Assembly (NCBI GenBank): GCA_032173965.1
Contig: JAVUNC010000005.1
Coordinates: 1,488,001-1,552,000, forward strand
Direction of reading: 5' to 3'
Length of the DNA stretch: 64,000 nucleotides
DNA from: Sitta carolinensis
Taxonomy: Eukaryota > Chordata > Aves > Passeriformes > Sittidae
Of this stretch, positions 45,986-55,345 are shown in pieces. The position numbers were made by a program, and so were the translations under genes. The notes beneath the pieces are model-generated. The model was given only the letters and a program-made list of their open reading frames with translations, did not search any database and was not told the origin of the DNA. Position 1 is the stretch's first letter, and each line of letters begins with the position of its first letter.

Positions 45986-47148
45986 CAAGATGGTGCCTTG
46001 CTGGCTTCATGGAGGAGGGTGAAGTTCAGGCTGTCAGAAGCTTTGTGATCACAGCAGATGGGTTTGTCACCTTTCCGTGCTTGGGCATTTCCTTTGTGCC
46101 CATATTCACCAACACAATCCCAATTATTGCACTGTAAATGTCCCCACCACACAGTCCTGGCTGTGAGAGGGCTCCTCTTCCCCTGTGTCCTGCTCTGAAG
46201 GGATCTGGTTTGACCTTGACTGGGGTGACCAGTCAGTGCAGACCCAGTAAACCCTGCCAGCTAATCCTGGGCATCTCTGGCTGTGAGATCCTATATTTGG
46301 AAGGCTGCAGGCAGGGCCAGAAATTCCTAAATCGATGCCCAGCAGGGCACCACAGAGCCATTATGTCTTGTTTAGCTGCCCCCTCTGTTGTCCCTTCTGC
46401 AGCAACAACCTGGCTGTGCCTCCTGGAAATGTGTGGAGGAATATCACAGGGCAGAGAATGTTGCAAATAAAATCAGAAGTTGGCTGGACTCAGCTTTACA
46501 ACCAGAACTAAGAATTTCCTTCAGTGCTGCATCAGGTCTGGAAGCTCCTCTTGGTGAGCTGCTCTTAGGAACACACAATTTAATGGAATACATCTTGATA
46601 ACAAACCAAGAAAACAAAAAATCAAAATGCCTCGATGCTCTCGGGTGGTGCTGTGGCAGAGAATGTTTCTCTATACTGAAATCCATCCCAGTTCAGGAAT
46701 ATTTCTTAAAGATCTGGTGAGTGATGCTGTGTGACAGAGGATCACCCTTGGAACTATAAGTGAAATCCACTTATGGAATCGTATGTGACAACAAAAATGA
46801 ATTCATCAGGACCAGTGATCCTAATGACTGTGATATCCCCATCCCAATGAAAACCTAAAGGTTTCTGTGGGCAATAGAACAGGAGAGCTTCACAAAAACA
46901 CATACCCTTGAAAATAAAAAATCATTTCAAAATACAGCCAAAAAGCAGCAATCAATCATTTGCAAAAATCTTGAATTTTTAATTTTTTTTTTTTAAATTT
47001 TCATTTCTTTGTTGCTTCCAACAAGGAAAAGTGAGTGTTGATTGTGCTCCCTCCCTTCATGGCTGCATGCATGTCTCTTTGATTTGGGCAGGCTGGCTGA
47101 ATCATTAATTGAATATAGTAAAGTCTTTTCAGATCTTGGAGAAGGGAA

Positions 47149-47178
47149 AGAAAGAAAGAAAAAAAAAGAAAAAGGGAA
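47149..47178. repeat. Short (GAAA)n / A-rich repeat
   Basis: gaaagaaagaaagaaaaaaa and following A-rich bases; imperfect purine simple repeat. Confidence 0.88.
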
Positions 47179-47269
47179 GAGCTTTTTATTGCTGTTTATA
47201 TTCCCCATCAGGGCTTGACAATCCAGCCCGTCTGCTCCAGAGGGCTCGGACCACCTGAGTCTAAGTTTA

Positions 47270-47560
47270 GATCATATCCTGCTACATTAAACTCCACATA
47301 TAATACGTTGGCCACATGGGAAAATTTAAGGAAAATGAGATTTTATTAAAACCAGGAGACCGCCTGACTGCAGAGGGATATAATAACAGTGTTATGAGCT
47401 TCTTATCTCACATGAAAGTTTCACATTTCCCTGGTTTCCTTCCCTTCATGCTACTGTGACACCCCCCTCCCCCAATTCCATATGGGTGTCTCATTATTTA
47501 ATGCGACAGCTGAAAAGGCAATTAATAACCTTATCACCCCAAATGTTTGCTTGTTCAAGG
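47270..47560. other. Candidate conserved non-coding block
   Basis: 'agtttagatcatatcctgct', 'acatataatacgttggccac', 'gggatataataacagtgtta', 'ctcattatttaatgcgacag', 'ggcaattaataaccttatca'. Dense AT-rich words in unique sequence with a C-rich insert at 47460-47476. Enhancer-like. Confidence 0.35.
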
Positions 47561-47577
47561 AAGGCCCCATGGAAGTT

Positions 47578-48300
47578 CTAAATTAGCACAATGGCATCAA
47601 AGATTCCCACCGGCATCCCAAGCACTGGTGGGTCGTGCAATCCACCTTCCCAGAGGGAAGCAGATGGGAAGGGGACAGCAAAGCTGGATTGTGTGTCAAG
47701 GAGAACGTCTTGGGTGCTGTGGTGAATTCCTTCTGCTCTCATATTTTGAGGACGTGGTCCAGTGAGGTTTTCCCAGGTTCTGGAGGACACCTGGACTTCG
47801 TGGTTTGCTCTGAAAGCAGCACAGATCTCTTGCTGAGGTCTGAGCAAGTCTCCCTGTACAAGTCTGCTGGAGCTGAAGGTGACATCCCCTTCCCTGGGGG
47901 CAGCTTTGGAGTTCCAGTCTTTGGTGGCTCCATGCAGTTCATGTTTCCACCTGGAGTTCTGCTCTGCCCTGGCCACACTGCCTGTGCCCATCCCGAGACA
48001 TTTCTGGGATGTCAAAGGACCCCTGACAGCCTCAGCTCTTCTCAGAACTTGGCTCTGGTTGGACTCCAGCAGATTTTCTTCAACGGATGATGTGGAATTA
48101 TCAGAAAGGGGGACAAATCCAGACTGGCACTGACTGTTGGAAGTAGCAGATGGAAGTGAAAAACTCCATAATTCATCTTCCCTGGTGAACTTGTGAACTT
48201 CCTTCATGAAGCCTGAGGATTCTTTGGATCTTTTATTTTTTTTTTTCCCCTTACTTTCATCTCCTTCACTCAGATAATTGCAGGAGTCACCAAAATTCAC
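47578..48300 (-). other. Longest non-repeat open frame (240 codons), unassigned
   Basis: An uninterrupted minus-strand frame starting at an ATG at 48300. Its N-terminal part is Lys/Ser-rich (SKGKKKNKRSKES, partly from a poly-A on that strand); the remainder is polar with no signal peptide, membrane segment or known domain. No splice-site pattern or promoter was evident. Length is only modestly above the next frames (205, 195, 189), as expected near the tail of a random distribution. Possible but unlikely exon. Confidence 0.1.
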
Positions 48301-49958
48301 TAAAAACCGTGTGCTTGATCACTCCAGTCTTTGGAGACTCACCTCAGCCTTCCCCAGGGAACATCCCTCCAGCACTTCCCACAGGTGCTCTGATCTTCAC
48401 ACGACTCTGCCTCGAGTTTGCTGCTTTAATTATCCTCCCGAGATCCACTCTATGGCTGGGAGCTGTGGGAAGGCTCTCCAGAGGCAGCAACAGGGAAACC
48501 TCTGGCATTGCCAGGCAGAATTCCAGATAGGTGAAGTCTGAGGAGGATTTCCTACCGTCGTTCTTTATTTCTCCGGGCGGGGAAGGGTTTTGCAGCGCTG
48601 CTGGATTACATCTGTGCTCCCTCTCAGGCCATTCCCAGGGCTTTGTCGGGAACAGATTAGATGTTAGATTAGGCATTCTGGAGGACTTGTGTGAGAACTA
48701 AATGCTTTTGATGAGTTTTACGTTCAAAGCAATGCATTCAGGGCAGGGAACGAGCTCTGGCTGCACACTTTGCACAGTTATTACTTTTTATCAGTTCGAG
48801 TCACTTATCGCTTAAATGATTTCTTTTATCCTTTCTGGGTTACTCCACTCCTGGCATTTTGCATGGCCCGGTGGGATCGTGACTCAGGGACAGAAGTGTA
48901 ACTGCTGTGGCTTCTCCAGCCTCACCTTGAAGTTGGGGAGACTTTTTCTGGGTAGCCCATCTGGGGAGTCCTGGGCTGCCTTCTCTGGGGATTGGCTGTT
49001 TACAGAGCAAGCAAGGTATTTAATTATGTTACTTGCACCCTGGTGGTTTGCTGGGAATTGTAATCAAAGAGGAGGCTTAGTGAAAAGCTTAATACAGCCT
49101 GTGCAAGTGATTTTTGCCTGAGGGGACGAGGAGAGTTGAAAGGAGCAGCAGTGGTCAGAAAAACAAACATACAACTCAAACTAATGAGACAATTGCCTCT
49201 TCCTATGCCAGAGCTCCTGTGGAGACCTCGCTGCTCCCTGGCAAGGTCCACGAGACCTTCTCAGGGTGTCAGGTCATTTCCTTTCCCTTCCTGATGAACT
49301 TCCAGAGAGGAGAAGGTGGGGAGAATCTATCACTGTGCTTTTGAGGGATCTGTGCTGATCTGAGTACATCTCTTGTATCTGTATCATCTCCTGTATCTCC
49401 TCTCATGGCCCGTCTATCCCTGGGATGAACTCCTGCTGTTGGAGATGGATTTTGTGTTCCAGTGGGTTTTCCTGTGGGTCTTCCTCAAAATGGGACCACG
49501 CCAGGGCAGGTTGGAGGAGCCTGGGTTGCTCAGAGATGGAGACATCAGATCATTTGTGGAATGTTGGGCAGGATGGAAGTGTAACAGGGCAGTTTTACAA
49601 ATGTGAATGCTTAGCAGAAGGTTCTCTAGAAATGAAAGTGAGTTTTGATATAGAAGAACAAAAGATGTCTGAAAATAAAGATTGCTGAGTGAGTGGTCAC
49701 TGGACAAAGATTGGGATGAGTTGGGAAGAGATTTTATGGCTGAAAGCAAAGGATAAGATGAATTGCAATGCTACAGGGAGCAAAGAGAGGGTTTTTGAAA
49801 GCAGACACCTTCCCTGGTTTTGGGTTGGTTTTTTTTAAGGTTAAGGCTGAACACTAAAAATTACCACCCTCAGGCAGTTTGCATATTTGTTTCTAAAGGT
49901 TTAATAAAGGAGGAGGTGTGTCATCACTCCTAATTTATAAATACAGATGTGTGTGTGA

Positions 49959-50024
49959 CCCTGGTCCATGGCAAAAGGGTTGGAATTAAGTGATCTCCTT
50001 CCAACCCAAACTATTCTGGGATTT
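49959..50024 (+). repeat. CR1: CR1 LINE tail remnant, type 1
   Basis: 'ccctggtccatggcaaaagg', 'gttggaattaagtgatctcc', 'ttccaacccaaactattctg'. About 66 bp. Confidence 0.9.
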
Positions 50025-50120
50025 TGTCACTTGTCCAGCATGTGTTTCAGCAGAGCTGGGAATGGAGCTGGACTCATGCATCCATTTTCTCATACACACC
50101 AGGCAGCCTGGGATCCAAGG

Positions 50121-50268
50121 TTTATATTTATATTTTTATTTTTATATTATTTATATTTATATTTATATTTATATTTATATTTATATTTATATTTATATTT
50201 ATATTTATATTTATATTTATATTTATATTTATATTTATATTTATATTTATATTTTATATTTATATTGG
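50121..50268. repeat. (TTTATA)n hexanucleotide microsatellite
   Basis: About 148 bp, roughly 20 nearly pure TTTATA units with slightly irregular ends (tttttatttttatattattt at the left, attttatatttatat at the right). Three plus-strand frames remain open as YL, YI and FI repeats; these are artefacts. Confidence 0.99.
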
Positions 50269-51639
50269 TCTCCCACAGGAACTGCCAGCCTCATGCCAAG
50301 ACCTGCAGCCCCAGGGCTGCTGAGAGGCAAAGAGGCAGTGTCCCTGTCCCCTCATCAGGCAGATAAAGTTTGTTCTGATGGCCACAACAGCATGGCTGCG
50401 ATGTGATGGGGGCAGGGAGCAGAGGCAGCCCAGTAATTTGGTGTTATTGGAAATATTGCTTTTGCAGCCCAGCATTTGGTTTTCATTTGGTGCCTTGCTC
50501 AGCTCATTTCTGCTGGCGCTTCACTTCTGATCCAATTGAGTTATCGATGCAGGCAGGGAGAAGGAGGCAAACAAGATTGGTGTCACATTTTTTTTTGTGG
50601 CTTATTTTTTTATTTTGTTTCCCTACCTCCCTCTTGCTTCTTTGCTTTCAAAGATCAAAAGAGGACAAAATAAAACTTTCTATATAATGAAACACAGGCA
50701 GAGGGAAAAATGGCAGCGCACAAAATTGTTTTCAGTCTTCCTTTAAGGGTGCTGTTGGTATCTTTGATTTAGGCACCAAGGACTTTAATCAGAGTGCTGG
50801 AGAAGACACAAAAATTATTCATCTAACCAAGTTCCCCTCTCACGCTCTTTCTCTCTCTTTTTCTGTCTCTCTTTTTTTATTAATGTGGGTTTAAAAAGAT
50901 TCTCAAACTACAGTGCTGGCTCAATTTTGTTTTCCCAACTAATAACCCAAAGCAGGATCAGCTATTTTGCAGCTGACAGATCTGTCTCTAAACTAGATTG
51001 TCTTTCTTGCTGAGTTCATCCATCATGTATGAAGCAACAAAAAAAAAAAAAAAAAAAGAACAAGAAAAAGATAGAAAGAAAGAACAATAAATTTTTTTTT
51101 CTTTTCCACGAGCTCATCCCTCCCTACTGCAGCAATGACCTGAGCTCATCCATGCCTTGACAATCCCACTCCCAGCATGGGATAAGCAGGACCCCACTGG
51201 ATTGCTGACATTTTTTGGGGTGGTTTTCCTGCTCCCAGGGCAGAGTGGGGACTCAGTCTGGTTGTGGGATATTTTCTGAGGCACATCCATGGAGCAACCA
51301 GTGCTCTGAGGGAGAACTTGGGCAGTTCTGCTGTCTCTCTGCCCCTTTTGTGGCATTTGGACCTTGTCGTGGAGAGGCCAAAAAATGTTGGTGGTGAGCA
51401 CTGATGTGCTTAAACTGCACCACAGGCGTGTGCTGGAGGTGAACATGGAAATTCAGCTTAATACTCCTTGTCCTGGATATCCTGTGGACTTCCAGCAGAC
51501 AGCGGTGTAAAGACTTCCTGAGGTGAAGGTTATATCCTGAGCAGTGTTTAATAGCTCTTAATGGACTCATCCTCCTTCAATCATCTGAGTTTTAATTTAT
51601 TTTTTCTTTAATTCATTCATATTTTGTTGGCCTGCCTGA
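50269..51639. other. Unique sequence with A- and T-rich tracts
   Basis: No gene supported. 50840-50880 is a CT/T-rich tract; 51037-51095 is an A-rich tract. Open frames of 110 codons or fewer lack domains. Confidence 0.42.
51037..51095. repeat. A-rich simple repeat
   Basis: A run of about 19 A followed by interrupted A/G sequence (gaacaagaaaaagatag, aaagaaagaac). Confidence 0.92.
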
Positions 51640-51890
51640 CATCCTGCCCAGACCAGTTCTGTAATTTAATTACACACTGGATGAAAAAGTGCTTCCCTTC
51701 TTTTGTCTTCAACCTGCTGCCTGCTGCTGCCTCTGCCAGATCCCTTTGCTCCTGTGTGCTAGAAAAGGGAAATATGTTTGCTCTTCCCTGTCTCTGATCT
51801 CTGATTTCATAGACACCTCATCACTTCTCTCTTCTCCAGGCTAAAAGCTACTGGTCCAATATCTCCTTTTTTTGAAGATGTTCTGTACTT
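51640..51890 (-). repeat. CR1: Ancient amniote-type CR1 fragment
   Basis: Read on the minus strand it fits an old CR1 group shared among amniotes rather than the recent avian ones. Plus-strand words are 'gaccagttctgtaatttaat', 'gtcttcaacctgctgcctgc', 'cttcccttcttttgtcttca', 'gatttcatagacacctcatc', 'ctcttctccaggctaaaagc' (ending at the SLEKR-like region). No recent-type tail is present. Strongly diverged. Confidence 0.7.
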
Positions 51891-53525
51891 CTGCTTATTT
51901 TGCGCCCTTCCTCTGCATAAATATAACAAAATAAATATGAGGCATAAATATAAAAGCACCTGTTTGTGTCAGACCTTCTCTCATGCTGGGTGTAGCAGAT
52001 CAATTCTGCACGGTACCAACCTGGAGCAATCTGAGCCGTGTTTCCCCCTCTGAGGGACAGGAATTATCCACAGGGATATGAGGAGAAGGAAGGGGAGAAA
52101 ATGAACAAAGAGGTTTTTGAGGCATCGTGTCGAATATCCGGGCAGCAGGGGCTGTGAGAGGGGAGAACATCCTTCCTGGTGGGCTGGGGAGAGGCTGGTC
52201 ACAGCCTTTAGCCCAAAGTTGTCAGATCTCTGTTGTGTTTGCTGGCCTTGGTTCCTCCTTTTCTCTGAAACTACATTTTCCCTTGGTTCATCTCTTAGCT
52301 AACTCTTCTTTTTTCCCGCAATCTCTGCCTCTTGACTTCCAGGACAAGATCCAACCATTTTTTGGAAGATCAGTGAGAAACTCCAGAAGGGAGAGGAAAC
52401 CCTCAGAATTTGGTGGTAGAAGTGCACCACGAGGGGAAACCAGGACACGGTGTCTCTAACTGCAGGCCCCCAAAGGGAATATATTTGTTAAACATTATAA
52501 TTACCCTTCAGTGCTGAACTCCACAGCAGTTGAATCCACAGCAATGCACATTATCATTTCTGAAATGATGCTTTCATTTAGATAAGGCATGCAATTATAC
52601 ATCTTGATTAGGTCACTGTTCCCAGGAGCTCCAGCTTATTTATCATGAGTTACCCCCTTTTGTAAATCATGTGGTGAGGCTGTGGATAAAGACATATTCC
52701 CTCCCTCTGCTCCCTTACCCCTTCCTTATCCCCCACAGACCCTTTTGCTCTTCTTCTTCTTCCCTCACTTCACACTTTTGTGTGGCAAAACCAAAAGCCC
52801 AGCAATCAGAGAGAGAAAAATGTCATGTACACAGAGGGGACATTGCCACGAGAAGGCAGATCTGGGAGTTCTGCTCACCCCTTTTCAGACCTGCTGGCTT
52901 TCCTGTGGTGTTATTAAGGCTGGGATTACCACCCCTCCATTTTAGACCTCCAAAACTGCCATTTTTTTGCACAGCTTTTGGCTCAGTGATCAATGGCACC
53001 TCCTGAGGGTGCTTTGTCTTAGGCTGTGACCTGGGGATGTGGTTTCCAGCCAAGCCCATGAGCTGTGGGCTCTCCAGAGCTCAAATAACTGCCCTGGCAG
53101 CAGACCCCACACAGCACTGCCCTTCCCTCCTCACTCCACAGTTTCATTGAGCCACTGCTGAAAACTCCCCCAGTTTCCACAAGACAAGTGGAAGTGGGGT
53201 CTGCTGCTGTTCATCAACAGGGATCGATGGGAAGTGTTGATTGAGGCAAGGAAAGTGGGATGAGAAAGCTCCCAGGGAAGAAAAGTGATGTGGGAAGAAC
53301 CAAAGAGCAACAGCAGGAAAAATGATATTGTGGAACTGTTTCTGGAGCACTTCTGAAGAGCATCTCCCTGCTGGAAACTGGAATGGTCTTTCTTTTCTCA
53401 AGGCTGCTCTAGTAAATCAAACTTCAGGAAGAGAATATCAAGGAAGCACAGTCAGGATGCAGCCAGTCTGCTTCTATTATATAATTTTGTATAAGTGAGA
53501 AATATATAATAATATAGAATAAATA
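51891..53525. other. Unique non-coding sequence
   Basis: No gene supported; open frames of 111 codons or fewer. 52480-52670 is AT-rich ('aaacattataattacccttc', 'gcacattatcatttctgaaa') and may be regulatory. 53475-53525 is AT-rich just before the CR1. Confidence 0.42.
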
Positions 53526-54378
53526 TCATAGAATCATTTAGGTTGGGGAAGAACTTTGAGGCCAACCATTCCCCCAGCAGTGCCAAACCCACCATGGAGC
53601 AATGTCCCCAAGTGCCACATCCACATGGCTTTTGAACACTTCCAGGGATGATGATTCCCTGAGCAGCTTGCTCCAATGCCTGACCACTCCTTCAGTGAAG
53701 AAATTTTCCCAATATCCAACCTAAACCTCCCCTGGCTCAGCCTGAGGCTGTTTCCCCTTGTCCTGTCCCTGTCCCTGTTTGACCCTCCCCGGCTGTGCCC
53801 TCCTCTCAGGAGTTGGGCAGAGCCCCCAGGGCCCCCCTGAGCCCCCTGTGCTCCAGGCTGAGCCCCTGCCCAGCTCCCTCAGCCTCTCCAGACCCTTCCC
53901 CAGCTCCACTCCCTGGATCTGCTCCAGCCCCTCCAGGTCCTTCCTGAGCTGAGGGTCCCAGAACTGCCCCCAACATTCCAGGTGCTCCCTCAGCAGTGCC
54001 CAGCACAGGGCACAGTCCCATCCCCAGTCCTGCTGGCCACTCCAGCCCTGGTAAAATCCAGGTACCATCAACCTCTTGCCCACCTGGCACACCTGGATTC
54101 ACCTCCAGCTGCTGTCCCCAGCTCCCCCAGGGCCTTTCCCAGCTTTGCAGCCCCCGTGCCCCAGCCCGTGGTGCTCCATGGGGTTGCTGGGACCCAAGGA
54201 CACGACACCTGGCCTTGGTGAACTCACCCCAATTGTTCCCAGCCCATGGATCCAGCCTGCCCAGGTCCCTCTTCAGGGCCTTCCCACCCAACCTGGTGTC
54301 CTCCACAGACTGGCTGAGGGTGCCCCCAGTCTCCTCATCCAAATAACTGATACAGATTTAAGGTATTAAAGAGAACTC
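53526..54378 (-). repeat. CR1: CR1 LINE, longest copy, decayed reverse transcriptase
   Basis: About 850 bp, minus strand, type 3 tail at the left ('catagaatcatttaggttgg'). It extends into the reverse transcriptase part of ORF2. From 54342 downward a frame reads MDEETGGTLSQSVEDTRLGG, then ALKRDLGRLDPWA, then KARCRVLGSQQPHGAP, matching the family order FADDTKLGG / LQRDLDRL..WA / KCKVLHLG. The catalytic-site region FADD has decayed to SVED, and a short segment after LGG is missing. Similarity jumps frames downstream, so it is inactive. The middle is GC-rich. 5'-truncated at about 54378. Confidence 0.95.
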
Positions 54379-54954
54379 TTATCCCAAAGATTTCAACTTG
54401 GATCATGGCCAGGGCCCAGACAGAGGCAGTCCAGAGTGTGTCTGGGTATAGGAATGAGAGGTGGGACAAATTCACCAGGCTCAGGAAAGAGTGAGCAGGA
54501 CTTGAGAGTGCTGAGAGGCAAAGGGGTGCCAAGGTTAATCCTACATGGTCGGGGCAGAGATGGGCTGTTACTGATGGGATTTTAAACAGCTCTCAGTTGC
54601 CTTAACTGTTTCCATCTGCCACCTTCCAAAGCTGCCTTGGGGCCAAAGTGGAAGTCTTATGAAAGACCCATCCCAGATGACCCCGAGGCTCCTTCCTAAC
54701 TCTGGCTCCTCTGCATCCACAGTTCCTAAAAGAATACAGCACATCTTAAGCAGATTAATGTAATCTTGATCTTCCTCTCTTGCAGATCTCTGATCCTTTC
54801 TCCCCCTCTGTGCATCCCAGCAGCTCCTAATCACCTTTTGGGGTATTAAAGAAGTGCTTTCACTTGGTGCACTTGGACAGCCCCATTCTCCCCTCCCAAT
54901 TTTTAGAACAAGAACCAGGGAGACGAGAGGTGCTGTCAAATGGGACAGTGTTTC

Positions 54955-55345
54955 CCGTTTGCAAATATTTATTTGCAATAATTATCCCTTTTTTTGAGAT
55001 TAAAAGAGCCACTCGCATGTGAAAAGCAAACTGTCTTATCGCTCTTTTTAAATAATATGTTTAGAAAGTTTGACCGAGCATGAAAGTTCATCCTTCAATA
55101 TTGCTACTTGTAATCCAACAAGAAATATTTACTGTGTTATAATTGGCATCATTAAGCTTAGGTGACGTTATTAATACTAATTAATACTAATTAAACTGCT
55201 ATAAACCTAGTTTGCAGTTACATAAACACATCATCTCCTGAACCGCCTGCCTACATGTTTTGGCATTGGAGGGGGGGGCAGATAAAAGCAAATTCAAATG
55301 CAAATGATACGAACATACTTTAATCAGAGGATCAGAGAAATCAGA
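54955..55345. other. Strongest candidate conserved regulatory block
   Basis: Unique AT-rich sequence containing a tandem TTAATACTAA pair (55171-55190) running into TTAAAC and creating TAATTA cores, an octamer ATGCAAAT at 55298-55305 (POU/OCT site), a CRE-like TGACGTTA at 55163-55170, plus GATAA and 'cttatcgctctttttaaata'. No repeat similarity and no open frame. This combination closely resembles vertebrate ultraconserved developmental enhancers. The evidence is composition and motif grammar only. Confidence 0.42.
55171..55196. repeat. Tandem 10-bp repeat with TAATTA cores
   Basis: TTAATACTAA twice in direct succession then TTAAAC; each junction makes CTAATTAA. Too short for a microsatellite, suited to cooperative homeodomain binding. 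Confidence 0.6.

Larger units (their letters stand above)
45986..49958. other. Unique region, no gene supported
   Basis: Open frames include a 240-codon minus-strand frame (47578-48300), discussed separately. A block at 47270-47560 looks regulatory. 48775-48850 is AT-rich with CpG ('cagttcgagtcacttatcgc'). 47149-47178 is GAAA/A-rich simple sequence. Nothing else recognised. Confidence 0.4.

Noticed and set aside
46700..46735. Splice donor-like 'ctggtgagtgatgc' at the end of a 110-codon frame
   Set aside because: A donor consensus alone is frequent by chance; the frame has no domain and no matching acceptor could be argued.
49968..50406. Open frames with YL, YI and FI repeats that look like a membrane protein
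   Set aside because: Translations of the (TTTATA)n array in three frames.
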